A DNA stretch of 64,000 bases from assembly GCA_012934845.2 (NCBI GenBank), contig WNNJ02000174.1, positions 123,294-187,293 on the forward strand. The letters are read 5' to 3'. Below the pieces are notes generated by a model, which ran no database searches, was not told the origin of the DNA, and saw only the letters and a program-made list of their open reading frames with translations. A program made the position numbers and the translations under genes. The first letter of the stretch is position 1, and every line of letters begins with the position of its first letter. Below are positions 45,440-58,187 of the stretch, piece by piece. Source of the DNA: Pomphorhynchus laevis. Its lineage: Eukaryota; Acanthocephala; Palaeacanthocephala; Echinorhynchida; Pomphorhynchidae.

Positions 45440-46503
45440 AAAAAATGCGTGCCAGCTGCACGCTTACAAGTCCACTGACTAACAAAAAAAACTTCAAAAT
45501 TCGTATAGATAAATTTGTTAAATTATTTAAATTAGATCGGATTTTGCGTCTGAATCCCGGCCGTAAAGGTTTATTGGCGTATATGAATGGGCAGATTATT
45601 CCACAAGAGAGGAGCAGCCACAAGGAAGGAGCGGAAGATGAAAGAGGTAGATTAGTTCGGGGCATGTAAAAGAAGGGAATTACAGAAACTCAACGAACAG
45701 TAAACAAGACGAGAATTGTCGAGAAAAGGAAGGTTGAGAAATTAAGGGATAGAAAAAGTTACAAGGCGGAAAGCAATGAGAATAAGATGAATTTGAACAC
45801 GACAACAAATGGTAGGCAAATCGAGAGTAGCAAGATGGTTGGATGTATGATCAAAACGACGAAGACGGAAGAGAATTCGGACGGATGCGTTGTAATTGAA
45901 GAAGAGTGAATTTAGGTAAGTTGGAAATATACTAAGACAGTAATCAAGTCTTGAGAAATGAGAGAAGATATGAGTAATACATGAAGGGAAATCGATCAAT
46001 ATACGAATTTGAAGGAGGTTGCTGAGAATCAGGGTAGATGAGCGTACTTTATCTCTAACAAAAGGTTTAAGTGAAAGTCGGTTGTCGAAATGGAAACCTA
46101 TGAAAACGAGATTGTCAACGATAGGGAGAATTGTATAATTTAATAATACGGAGGGAGGTTCTAAGACTCGGCGTCGAGAAAGAATCCACATTATTTTTGA
46201 TATATTAGGATTCAGAGAAAGACGAAGAAAAGAAAGATGATTGAAGATTGAGATAAGACAGTTGGAAGCAGGAACACTAAGATCATGAAAACGATAAGCA
46301 GGTGCATGCGCATATACGAGAATGTCATCATCATATTGCATAACATAGAAGTTAAATGTATGAGAAATAGAAGACAAGTCACCAATAAGAAGAAGAAAGA
46401 AAAGCAAAGAGTATAATACGGAGCCTTGTGGAACACAGAACGGAATGGAAGAAGGATGGGAAAGAGCAGAGTTGGAACAAACGCGAAAAGTACAAACGCA
46501 AAA

Positions 46504-46599
<96 letters not shown>

Positions 46600-48480
46600 A
46601 AACAAGCTACAGTGGTTAGAGAGAAGCCATAATATTGACGAAAACGATGAAGAAGAATCGGGTGATCGACGGTGTCAAAAGCAGATGAGAGATCAAAAGA
46701 AACTAGGCACTACATAATTTACGATCGCGCGATATGAGTAAGTCGTTATAAACTTTAAGACAGGCAATTTCGGTAGAGTAATTAGAGCGAAAAGCGGCTT
46801 GGAAGGGAGGAAATAAGTTGGAGTAAAATAGATATAAATTAGCTTGTTTGAGAACAAGACGCTCAAGAAGTTTAGAGAGGGTTGGGAGAAGTGAGATACG
46901 CAGTAAGAAGATGGTAGCGAGGGGTCGAGAGATTGCTTTTTGAGGAGAGGACGAATAGTGGGGCATTTCCAGTAGGAACGAAATGTTCGGCTGCGGATGG
47001 ACAAGTTGAACAATGATATTAGGAAAGGTGAGATAAATGAGCAGATATTTTTAATTCAAGAGTGGGAATTGGGTCATAATGAGAGGTTTTATTATGTAAT
47101 TACATAAGAACTTAAAAAACTTCATCAGATGAAACATGAAGAAGATGAAATAGCTATGGGAGGAAAGGATTTAAAGAGAAGAGAGGATACAAGGGGTATA
47201 TAGCCATAAGGGAAAATAGATTTGATCACTTAGATTGTAGATAAGAAAATTCATAAGGAGTTATGTTACAAGGAATATATGATCATGAAATAATTGAGTT
47301 TCAGATTTTCCAATAAGATTTAGACTTAAAAGCGGACTCAAGTTGATTTCGCCAATAGAGACTACGTATGGTAAGCATAAAAATGAGATGATAATGTCAG
47401 AGAGAAAGATAGGAATCATGGATATTTGGAGTGAGTGAGTTTGGAGAACTTTTAAGTAAACGATTAAACGCACAAAAAGAGTGATGGAGTCAACGCTTAG
47501 AAATATACAGTTCGAATAGAACCAGGGACCATGGTGCAAGAGTGAACAGGTTGGGGTCGAATAGACAGAAGGTGATTTAGGATAGTCGTAAGTTCAAAAT
47601 TAAACAGAATGCATAGATCATTGGTAGGAAGATAGTTAAGAGGAAGTGAAAATAGTGAAGAATTGAGTAACGCTGAACAGAGAATAGGGATATCGAGAAG
47701 TTCCCAGGTTCGATTTTGAGTAGCTAATGTTAACGATTGAGAAGGAGGATGGGGATGGAGGCAAGAGTAAAAGTGACAATGAAATGATCAGACAAATCAG
47801 GATCAGTAATTGACGAGGATGTATAGTCATTGAAGCAGTTGGGAAAAACAATGATGTCGAGAACTCCGTCGAGAATATGAGTGGGGCTTGTTGAAAGTAA
47901 TTTATAGTTAAAATCATAAAAAGATTAGTGAGAGGGATAAAGACCTCTACCTCGACATATGGTCGTTCTTTAACGACCATATGCAAGGTCGTTAAAGAAC
48001 ATACGTGATGGGTCCGCTGAGTCTGCACGGTATATAATCACAAGTTCCACAGGGAAAGGAATTCATAATCTGCATATGAGTAATTCGAACGAAGTGTAAC
48101 GAATGTTAGCGTTAAGTTTACCTAAAGACATTGGGTGACGAGCAATGCTAACAATACCGCCATGATTAGAAGCAGTAGATATGGAAGAGACAATTGGACG
48201 AGCTGATTCAACTAGAGAACAACCAGCGCGACATAGACGACGAATAGCAAGATCGTCAGAGTAAGAGTGCCATGATTCAGTAATGCAGAAAATATCAATG
48301 GAATATTGATCGAATATATCAAGGGGCATATCATCTTTATGAAGAATGGAGCGAGTGTTTAAAAGTATGCTCAAAAGCGAGATCGACTAGCAAAGAAGAC
48401 ATGGGGAGAAACGGGACGCCATCGGATTTTTGAATTCGAGTGTAGGACGTAAAATTTCCGTTGATTTGACCGATTTATAA
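45440..48480 (-). mobile_element. Family B LINE, decayed long copy
   Basis: CR1/L2-like LINE on the minus strand from endonuclease to 3' end. The 3' hairpin (GCGTGC-CAGCT-GCACGC) lies at 45447-45463. [18 protein letters not shown] and QYDDDILVYAHAPAYRFHDL (46250-46430; the catalytic YADD box is altered). Pre-RT: SLNFLSVLFSNKL around 46850. Endonuclease: ILLNTRSILHK, DQYSIDIFCITESWHSYSDD and NHGGIVSIARHPMSL (48374-48110). Frames break many times. A (TA)n tract interrupts RT. A perfect short palindrome, CATATGGTCGTT with its complement, lies at about 47957-47985. Confidence 0.8.
46504..46596. repeat. (TA)n microsatellite
   Basis: About 46 TA dinucleotides, interrupting the RT region of the family B LINE copy. 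Open frames reading IYIYIY through it are artefacts. Confidence 0.97.
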
Positions 48481-48534
48481 GAACGACTCGCTGTTTTGTT
48501 TCTCGTTGATGTTTTTCAATGAAAGCTAAATTGA

Positions 48535-49420
48535 GCTGGGCAATATCAGAGGATGTTGATAATTTGCAAACTGACAGATAATGTGAACTTGTGGGCGGCG
48601 TCTAACAAGCTTGTGATAAATGCTTCGAAATTCAAACACATGCGTATTATTGGTAATGCTCGCAAGCAACTAACATCTGTTTGTTACAAATATAAGTGCT
48701 GTATTGTGGAAAGTGTCGATAGTTACAGAGATTTAGGAGTATGAATTACCTCTAATTTATCAACTAAAAAGCACACTGAGCGAGCTTATGCCAACTCCAA
48801 TAAAATGATAGGTATTATTCAACGCGCGTTTTTCGCGTTGATCCGACTGATCTTCGACCTCTGATTTTAGCACATGTATTGAGTAGACTTTTATTTGCAG
48901 CTCCAGTTGTATAACCACGTACTGTGCATGGACATAAGAAATCAGAGAAGGTACTTCGCAGGGCAACAAAACTAGCATCAACGTTGGCGTCGCTGCATTA
49001 TGAAGACAGACTGAGATCACTAGAACTTGAGACCGTCACATGGACCCTCGGTACATGGATATGTGCATGGTTTGGCATTTATACCAACGTCCTCAACACC
49101 CTCTCCGGAGTAGGGTTTAATTACGTGGTTCAAAAGTTATTCAAGGTCATTATTTAACTATTCGAAGAAGCAGGGTACAGAAATTAAGCGCGATGCAATT
49201 TGATAGAAGAATTGTTGAGCTTTGGAACAACCTTGATGCAAACACCGTTGGATGCAGTTCACTTAGTACTTTTAAAAGAAGACTACGAATGGATCAGGAA
49301 ATGTTTCGTGTTGCATTTGCTTATTTTAATAACTAATTAACATATTTGCGAACTTATTGTGAGCCATCTATTTAAGCTAATGCTCGTATGTTGTTAAATG
49401 TATAATATTATTAGGTATGC
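48535..49420 (+). mobile_element. Family A-like LINE, RT thumb to C-terminus, decayed
   Basis: Blocks: NLWAASNKLVINASKFKHMR (48570-48630), SVDSYRDLGV (48715-48744), VLRRATKLASTLASLHYEDR (48950-49010) and FDRRIVELWNNLDANTVGCS (about 49198-49258). These correspond to the post-catalytic part of family A LINEs. Frameshifts are present. The element is joined head-to-head with the family B copy on its left. Confidence 0.65.
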
Positions 49421-49439
49421 TCGTTGACCTCCAAAATTA

Positions 49440-50945
49440 AATGTGACTCTTTTATATCTGGACATGAAGGGATATCCCAAGATTACGTTTGAGCATATGT
49501 TTGCAATGATTAAAAACGTACGTTATGGTGAAAAACTTCGTTGTGGTTAATGCCTGCGGCACAGTACTCATCAGTCACCGTCTTAAAATTTGACGATGGC
49601 ATGTTAATTTGGCTTTTGAATGCGATTCGATGAATGTTTAAATTTCTATCGAGTTTATCGTCCATGAAATTTTCGGAATTGCAGATGTCGACCAATGCTT
49701 TATAATGAAGGTTGTTCGATTTTATAATTATGCATATTGCGGGAATTATTATATTACCATCCGTATAAATTTTGTAAGATTAGCATCGTGTTTTGATTGT
49801 GAATGTCCACAGATGACGATATCGTCTAGATAACAAAAATGTATCTTGATAATTCGCTGAAAAGTTGCTGGCCCATTGGTTGCCCCAAACGGTACTTTGA
49901 TAAATTGGTATCAAAGTACCAATTTATCAAATTTATATCATTTTATTTTTTTAATTAATATTATTTATTATACACCAAAAGGTTCCCGCAAATGGGCCAT
50001 TATATGTACAATCTCAATTTTTTACTATTTTATAATTTTAGTATCAATTTTATAATAGTAAAGCTTCCATCAAGTTCCGAGTGAGTAATTATCTGTAGAG
50101 AATTATTTGCCAAATACGGTTCATAGTGTGCAATATTTGAACATGTTGGAGTGTTTGTTTTTATAATTTTGAACGGTTGACAAACTTTGACATAATGGTT
50201 TTGCTTGTTACAAGATCTACAGATGGAGTATCGTGCAGGGCATTTTTTACGTTTGTCCAAAGAAAACAACATTGACGACGAACAGTGGTTTGCTACAAGT
50301 CAGTATTTTAGTTTGTATGATCAGAGTCGACATTCTCTCTTTTTACACAAATTATTTCTGATAGTAACAAAATATACCACAGCAATGAACTCAATTGATT
50401 TGTTGTAACTTCATGATTGAATGAGCCATTTTTAAGTTGTAACTTCATGATTGAATGAGCCATTTCCAATTGACAAGCAATGTCAAATGTTTTCGTAATT
50501 TTAAAATTCGAATATTCCATTAATCGTTGTCCAAAGAATAAAGATTTTAGTCCGGAGATAATCCCAGCCTAACAAAAAAAAATCGAAATTTCGCTACAAA
50601 AACAGCTTAAAAAGTACATTCTTGACTCATCAATTCAAGGGTTTGTATAAACTAATCGATATATTGATTCCATCGTTGGCTATATGTGATTAACTGGTAT
50701 CATGTGAAAATTTCGTACCGCGGTTTGATATAAAGTCTATCTAGCCTAAGGATTGCTTCGTCGAAAGTATTGGCATCGTTGATGTGACGATAAATATCTG
50801 AAGTGACATGGTTAACTAAGGCATCAAATTTGTTTTGATCAGTTAGGTCGCTAATGGACGCTAGAAATTTTAGAAAGCGACGCTTTAAGTGCTCCCAGCT
50901 TATACCGGCATTCGGATCGTTTGGATCGGCAGACGGAGGTTCTGG
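49440..50945 (-). mobile_element. Ty3/gypsy fossil, gag, protease and RT parts, rearranged
   Basis: Old, broken Ty3/gypsy copy on the minus strand, related to the element at 58109-61922. Recognised parts are gag (about 50940-50700), zinc-knuckle region (about 50245-50180), a piece of reverse transcriptase (about 49910-49740) and a protease-like piece (about 49700-49510). The order is not colinear with an intact element, so it has been rearranged. Lesions are several, and no LTRs were recognised. A 36-bp direct repeat sits at about 50402-50474 and a palindrome at 49891-49931. Confidence 0.7.
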
Positions 50946-50959
50946 CTTTTAAAAAAAGA

Positions 50960-53900
50960 TTTATTTAAACGTAGAAAATTCGTGTCAGCACACGCTTACA
51001 TGACCACAACAAAACAAAAATGTAAATCATGTGTCGAGAAGGTGTGAACGAAGGAGGCGTTTGAATGTGATAAAGGAGGGAGCGCGGCGGACGTCGAGAG
51101 GGTGTTGATTCCAGGCGAGTGGGGAGACGACGAGGAATAATCGGAGACCATAGTTGTTGGAGTAATTGGGAACGTGGAGTAAGAAGGTATGACGGGAACG
51201 CAGCGATAGCGAGGTCGGGCGAGTGTCGTCTAAGAAAGTAAGGTTGATTAACGATGAGGAGCCGACAGCGATGAAACGAAAAGTTACGAGAAGGCGGAGT
51301 AGTATGCAGATGTGGGTGGTGGGGCAGGAGAGTTGGTCAATATATGTGGATTTGTAGTCGAAGCGACAGAGACGAAAAAGCACTCGAACGGCGGAGTTGA
51401 TTATTCCTTGTAGGGTAGGATGATGGATTTTGGAGAATTTGCGAAAAGGCTGAGGCAGTAATCGATTTTAGGAAAAAGGCGGTGAAAGAAGAGACATACA
51501 AGAACGGAAGTCGATAAGGGGGCGGATACGGCGGATGTCACGGAAGAATTAAGTTAGACGAGCGGACCTTGTTACGGACGAAGGAATTAAGGGAAAGGTT
51601 ATCATCGAAATGGAAGCCTAAGAAAGTGAGATTGTGTGTTATGGGAATGATCGATGAGGCAAAATATACAGTGGGAGGAGATATGTTTAGTTTACGGTGG
51701 AGGATCCACATTATTTTAGACTTTTCGGGGTTTAGAACGAGATGGAGATTGGAGAGACGTTTGTAGATAGAAGAAAGACAGTTGAATGAAAAAATGCCGA
51801 TATCGTGTATGGGATGCGCGGGTGCATGATCATAGATGAGGATGTTATCGGCGTGTTGCATGACGTTAAAGGATAAAGGTATAATAAACGGAGATAGATC
51901 GCCAAGCAGAAGAGAGAAAAGCAGGGGACCTAGGACTGAACCTTGTGAAACCCCGCAAAAAATAGAGATGGGAGGGCAGGATGATGAATTAAAACAGACG
52001 CGAAAGGAACGGTCGAATAGATATGAGGCAAACCATGCTACGAAGGAAGAAAAGCTGTACTCATAACTAAGGCGAGGAAGGAAGACGGAGTGGTTGACAA
52101 TGTCGAAGGCGGAGAAGAGGTCGAGGGGGATGAAAACACTATATAGAGCCTTGTCTCGAGAAATGAGTAAGTCGTTGTAAACTTTCATGCATGCGATTTT
52201 TGTGAAGTGATTAGAACGGAAAGCGGATTGGAAAGGAGGGTACAGATTGGATGAGGAGAGATAAGCGTTGATCTGTATTAAGATGAGGTGTTCTAAGAGC
52301 TTAGAATGAGTAGGGAGTAGTGAAATGGGCGATAGCTAGAAGGAATGGAGGGAAGGTCGAGCGATTTTTTCTCTAGGAGGGGACGAACGATTTCGGATTT
52401 CCAGTGTGAAGGGAAGATACGACTGCGGATTTACGGGTTAAACAAGGTTGTGAGAAAATGGGATATCGATGAGCATATGGATTTAAGTATGCGGGTAGGC
52501 AGGGGATCAGCATGTGAGGTTATGGTGGGCAAGGACATTATAATAGATGAGACTTGGGAAGGTGAGACAGGGAGAAGTTGAAAGAGTTCCGGAAGGACGA
52601 GGCTAGGCGAGTCAGAGTGGGATAGGATGGAGACCGAGGTGTGAGAGAGCAATGTGGATACTTTGATATGGAGAAATGACGAATAATCATGGGGATTAAT
52701 GTTGCAAGGCGAAGAGGAGCGAGCAAGGATTGAGTTTAAAGTATGCCAGAGAGTCTTAGAGTTGAATGAAGTGATGATTTTATGCTGCCAGAAGAAGTTG
52801 CATTTGGTACGTAGTAGGTTGAGATGAGACCGGTGAAAATCAAGATATGAATCACGGAAGACAGAGTGACCGAGCTGAAATCACGTCTGAGAGAGCGATG
52901 ATAGTCTCGAAAAGCATGACGGGGTCGACGTTTTGAGTGGGCATTGGATGTCAAACTATGGGGCACGGTGCAAGCGACGGTGTGGGAGTGTCTTGAAGGG
53001 CAAGAGTAGATCGAAAATGGATGTGAGTTTAGAATCGAAAAGAAAAACGAGATCGTGATGAGAGGAATATGTTATTGTGGGATTGGATAGAGACGATTTG
53101 AGTAATGTAGAGCGAAGAAGAAAGAGGTCAAGATTTCTCTAAGAGCGACTTAGGATTGTAGTTTGTTGAGTAGGGTGTAGTTGTAAGAGCGACTTAGGAT
53201 TGATTGTAAGATCAAGGGTGACGAGAAAGCGATCAGATAGACCAGGATCGAAAATGGACAGTGAGGTGTAGACAGCAAAATGATAGGGGCAGCGATGATG
53301 TCGAGTGCCCCACCAAGGATATGTGTGGGGCAGTGGAGATGGGTTTGTAGTTATAGTTGGATATAATGTTGATGAACTGGATGGAATCGGTTGAAGAGAG
53401 GCGGTTGAGGCGGATATTAAAGTCGCCAAGAACGATTAAAGGGATTAAGGACAAAGAACAGTGAGACAGAAGGTCAGTGAGATCGGTAAAAAAATAAGGG
53501 TGTGGAAGCTGAGGAACCAGGACGATATACAATGGCGAGATTTAGAGTGATCGGGTTAGAAGAACGACAAGTGAGCAGTTTAAAAGAGCAAGGACTGAAA
53601 GGGGAAGTGATTTTGCGAATAGACGCGGGGTAACGGGCGAATGCGACAATGCCGCCATGATTAGATAATTTAGAAGGGGATTTGCTGATGGGGCGAGCGG
53701 ATTCGACTAGTGAGCAACCGGCAGAGAGCAAACGGCGGATGGAGAGGTCGTCAGAATCGGAGTACCAGTATTCGGTGTGGCAGAAGAGATCGATAGATTG
53801 CTTGGTGAATAGGTTGAGGATGATATCGGATTTATTGAGAATATATCTAGTGTTGAGGAGGCTGAGGCAGAAACCGTGTGTGGTGGTGATAGGGGCTAGT

Positions 53901-55075
53901 GGAGAAGACACATAGGGTAGATGGAGCGTCACCGAATTTTTGAGCGGATGCGGACAGCCTTAAAATTTCCGTCGATGTTTCGGATGGAGAGAGTTGTTTT
54001 CCTCGCGACGGCGTTTTTCGATGCGGGCAGATTAGAGTTTAGCGATTTCCGAGGGGGTGCGATAGTGGAAAATGCGAGTGGCTGAAGAGGACATGGCTTT
54101 GAATCGTTGGGAGAGGACAGTAGACGCGTGAGAGCAATGCTTGAAAACAATTTTTAGGAGAGGGGGCTTGGAAGAATTAGATTGAGTAGATTTATTTTGG
54201 CGGATGAATGCGACAGGAGAGATGTTGTTAAAAAAGGATGGGTTATCCGCAGGAACAAGAGTCGAGAGGATGAATCTGAATGCGGAAGCATCGTGACATC
54301 GTGGTCGAGACGTGCTTGTGGAGATAAAGAGGTGGAAGGAGTGATATTAGTGATGATGACGCAACGATCGCGAGAAGGAAAGCGTTTCCGTAAAGGAGGA
54401 CGAGTAACGTGAGTTGGTGATATCACTATAGGCGAGCTGGGAGTTGAGGATATCAAGGGAGTAGGTTTAACAGCGGAAGACAAAGAGGATTTGGATAATA
54501 TAGAGGGTGGTGAGCGATGTGAGGAAAGGTTATGAGTGGAAGGATTGTGGAGGTTGGTGGAGGTGATTTTGATTGAGGGATGTAGGTTATTGAGAAACGA
54601 GACAGAAGGGAAGATACGGGGGTGTCACGAAGTGAAGGCATGGGATTAAAAGTGCATGTGATGACAGGATCAGTGGGTTGGCAAGGGATATCAGAAACGA
54701 CTGCGTTGGTTTGGGTGGACACGTTGGAGGTTGATATGTTCTTATGGGAGAGGTCGCTTATGAGTTTGTTGGCACAAAAGCCGCATATGAAGTCTTCTTT
54801 AGACTTACTGTTGTCGCATGCGATTGTAGTCCAGACGCTGCATTCGAGTGTCGAGCACTGTTCTTGTAGTTGAGCACAGTTGTTGTCGGTCGTAGCTGTC
54901 TTCTTACGTCCATTTATCGACGTCCTTGTTGTTAAAACTGTTAAATTTGCTGGATTGATCTGGAACTGGATTGATCTGAAATGTATGATCTGGAACTGGA
55001 TTGATTGTGTGTTTAAGCTGTTATAATTTTTGTTCTCGTTTAGTAACTTATCCATACTGCAACACGTTTATAAAT
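50960..55075 (-). mobile_element. Family B LINE (CR1/L2-like), nearly full length, frameshifted
   Basis: The most complete family B copy, on the minus strand. ORF1 starts near 55055: low-complexity leader codons, then CSTLECSVWTTIACD and FICGFCANKLI (Cys finger), then Ser/Pro-rich sequence to about 54150. Endonuclease at 53932-53140: LLNTRYILNKSDIILNLF, SIDLFCHTEYWYSDSDD, NHGGIVAFARYP and PLIVLGDFNIRLNRL. Linker 52970-52345. RT at 52188-51538: IPLDLFSAFDIVNHSVFLPR, CGVSQGSVLGPLLFSLLLG and MQHADNILIYDHAPAHPIHD, where the catalytic YADD reads HADN. C-terminal part 51383-51027; 3' hairpin at 50981-50994. At least six frameshifts or stops make it inactive. Its leader (54953-55012) shares repeats with the family A LINE. 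Confidence 0.85.
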
Positions 55076-55139
55076 TGTTAAATTAATTGAGCTGTTTACA
55101 AAGCTTTATTTAGCAAAATCTAGAAACATGCAATAATGT
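55076..55139. other. Junction between two minus-strand LINE copies
   Basis: Short AT-rich junction sequence; nothing recognised. Confidence 0.4.
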
Positions 55140-57160
55140 TAATATTATGCAAGACAAAGCCGTTATGGCTGTTCAGTCTGCTCACAACAAAAAAGATAAT
55201 CAGGGATAAGATATATTCATGTCATCCATTTGTTTCAGGAGCATCCGCAATCGCTTGTTGAATACAGTCAGCGTTTTAGAAGCAACAATATTCTCAGGAA
55301 GGCTGTTCCACAAATTAACCACATGCCTTGACAATCGTGTGATCGGCGGTAGTTTCCATGTATGCTTCTTGAAAATAGTCATCGAATGATGTCTGCTTGA
55401 TCGATCAATACGACATGTTAAAACACTTGAAGGGTATCCATCACATTTGTAAAGTAATTTCCACGTTGCAACCAAGTCTAGAAACAGTAGCCTTACCCTC
55501 ATGTTGAGCATTCCGATCACTTTGAGTCGACAAGGATAAGGTAATTTTTTACAGTTTGAACATATACGCGTGATTCGACGAAGAACCGCCTCGACGGCAT
55601 TCAATTCAGTTCGGGTACATGGAAAACATGATGGAGAGCAATACTCACGTATAAGTCGCACTAAGGAATTAAACAACACCCTGAGCGAAGATGGAGTTAT
55701 CCTTAGAAAGCAATTTTTAATAGTGTGCATCATTTTTCTAGCCTTGTATAGCTGAACATCATAATGACGTCGTGTCTTTAAGGGTGAATCAATCAGAATC
55801 CAAAGATCGCGGTGAAATGAGACTACCTCGAGTTCATTTGCACCTATTACATAGTTATAGTAACTTTTGCATCTACGACCCAATCTCATATTCTTGCACT
55901 TTCTCAAGTTAAGGGATACTCCTGTACTAAGACTCCATTTATATACTAAATCCTAGTCTCGCTGCAATGCCAATCAGTCTCGTTCGGTCCAGATGAAATA
56001 TCCCGCAACTTCAAATCGTCCGTATATGCTAAGTGCGGTACTTTGAGCAATATCAACAGCTCATTAATAAAAATGCAAAATAATAGTTGTCCGAGAACTG
56101 TTCCTTGTGGTACTTCATGTACAACATTGCGTTGAGATGACAAAACATTTCCTACTCTTACACAAAATTGCCGATCATCCAGGAAGTGATGATCCAGCGG
56201 GTTAGGTAATAATTTACATTAATTGACTCTAGAATTTTTATCAACTCAGTTTGTCAAACGCGGTCAAATGCCTTGGAGAAATCCAAATAGACGACATCCC
56301 CAATGGCACAACCTGCAATTGCTTCAGCCAATTGTTCACGAGTACATAAGTATTCGTTAGGCATGAGCGTACATTTCGAAAACCATGTTGCGGGTTACTC
56401 AAGTAGTTTCTTGAGTTTAATATGCTAACTAACCTTCTTTAGCTATTTCTTTATCACTGGCATGGAATATTTTATTCATTACTGCCCTTACCGCACTAAT
56501 ATCATCGTTAACCTGTTCATGCGCAACAAATGAATTAGACTCAGATAGATTTGCAAAAAGAATGCAGCTGTATCTAGAAACGCTACGATTTTCCTTTATC
56601 ACTTTATAGGAAGGTTCGAACTTAGATGACACAGCACTAGGCAACTTACCGGTTGAAAATTTGTCAGGAGTTTCGTTGGATTCACATGAACTCTCATGTA
56701 CCCGTACTGAACTTGCTGTGGCGATATTCTGTATTAGCCTCTCTTCAAATGCCGCATCGGGATGTGTCGCAATATAGTATCGTTGTTCCTTGAACAAGGA
56801 GAGGTATTCTGTGACGATATATAAGTCATCGATAAATTACCAGACACTATGCGACACTCATCATCAGCATCATCGGTAGTGAGCGCATCCAATTCACGAC
56901 CAGTCACCGCTCCTGAATTTCCAGAGGTCACTGCGGTCTTTGTGTCATTGTTCGTTGATGTGAGTTTCGACGACGAAGAACCTTACTGAACATTTCAACA
57001 CAATAGAAACCACAGAAGAATTTTTTATCAGTGAATGTATATTTTTTACTAAATAAAACACTGACCGTCGTCCATACACCACAATATTCGTTAACGCACT
57101 CTATCTGGAAACTTAAATGCCCTGATTTCTTTGTTGATTTTTTTGCCATTTCCTCGTTGA
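55140..57160 (-). mobile_element. Family A-like LINE with large internal deletion
   Basis: Reading the minus strand: ORF1 starts near 57149 with CVNEYCGVWTTVSV and FFCGFYCVEM (Cys finger). The ORF1 C-terminal part (YSCILFANLSESNSFVAHEQ, 56570-56520) stops at about 56430, where RT sequence begins. RT pieces run 56400-55950 (VPQGTVLGQLLFCIFINELL; the catalytic box reads AYTDD). The C-terminal frame 55907-55200 is open for 235 residues (RKCKNMRLGRRCKSYYNYVI, VEAVLRRITRICSNC, RHHSMTIFKK). The whole endonuclease is missing. The 3' hairpin AGCC-GTTAT-GGCT lies at 55158-55170, matching the intact family A element. Confidence 0.78.
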
Positions 57161-57419
57161 TTGTCCAATATTGTAATTATTGTATGACCTCTCTTTGCTC
57201 TCTATTTTTAAGTAGTTAGTAATCCAATAAAGTTAGTTAATCCAATTTAGTTAGTCTTGTATGAGCTTGTAAAGCTGGACGACTGTAAGTAGTTAATTAT
57301 CAAGAAAGTTTAAACTGTATTAAACTGTATAAAACTGTTTAAAATATAAATTAATTATATGACAGTTTGTATGAATGCTGAATTAGAAGCAGTTCAGCAG
57401 CTAGCAGTTCTGATAAATC
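57161..57419. other. Spacer with AATCCAA-type short repeats
   Basis: Probably the leader of the LINE relic to its left plus unassigned sequence. A TTAGTTAATCCAAT-like unit repeats around 57215-57260. No gene recognised. Confidence 0.4.
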
Positions 57420-57645
57420 CTTCTCATCAATGCTATCTTCAGTAAAGAGAGATTCTGACCAGTTTGATTTTTGGTAGATTGAAATCGCCAGCGAGTATGA
57501 AATGTTTGCTTATCTACAAGGATTGCAAGATAGTTTTTAATGCATCAAAATTTATTGGAACTGATGTAGACCTATTTAGAGCGCAAATATTAATAGTCAC
57601 GGACTCACAGTTAGCGTAAAAGCGTAAAGAAGTTTGACGTTTGTT
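57420..57645 (-). mobile_element. LINE endonuclease fragment
   Basis: The reverse complement matches the endonuclease stretch at 19515-19710 closely (a Cys-Glu-Ser block, then SKHFILAGDFNLPK-like sequence and the SLFTEDSIDE equivalent). Isolated fragment about 220 bp long. Confidence 0.6.
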
Positions 57646-57754
57646 AAAACGTTATGTTTTACAATATTAAAATTAAATGTTTTGAACAATACGATTACAT
57701 TTTTAAATTTATTTTTATGCTAACTAAAAATAAATAAGAATATAAAGAAATCGT

Positions 57755-58108
57755 TTTCATTTACAACGACTTACTAATTTCTCGTGACAAGACTCTATAT
57801 AGTGTTGTCATCTCCATCGACCTCTCCTCCGCCTTCGACATTGTCGACCACTCTGTCCTCCTTTCTCGTCTCCGTTATGATTACGGCTTTTCTTTCTACT
57901 CCGTAGCATGGTTCGCCTCATATCTATCCGACCGTTCTTTTTGCGTCTGTTTTAATACATCATCATCCCTCCCTATTTTTTGCGGGGTTCCACTAGGTTC
58001 AGTCCCCTCCTGCTTTTCTCTCTTCTACTTGGCGATCTTTCTATGTTTATCAAAGCTATTCCTATTAATATCATGCAATACGTCAATGGCATCCTCATCT
58101 ATGCTCAC
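57755..58108 (+). mobile_element. Family B LINE fragment, part left of the gypsy insertion
   Basis: RT from YNDLLISRDKTLYSVV through ISIDLSSAFDIVDHSVLLSR (57820-57880) to the region after the YADD box. It is interrupted at 58108 by the Ty3/gypsy element. The sequence resumes at 61923 with the direct continuation of the same LINE, so the gypsy element landed in this copy. Confidence 0.8.
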
Positions 58109-58187
58109 TGTAATGATAACCAAATAAGGCTTTATTCAACAATCTAGAATATAGTTATACAATATGATTACATGTTAGATTATCACA
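58109..58187 (-). repeat. Gypsy element 3' LTR
   Basis: Direct repeat of 61843-61922, one base shorter. It is preceded in element sense by the purine-rich GGGGAAGAC. Confidence 0.93.

Noticed and set aside
46426-46632. Open frames rich in IYIYIY
   Set aside because: They are translations of the (TA)n microsatellite.
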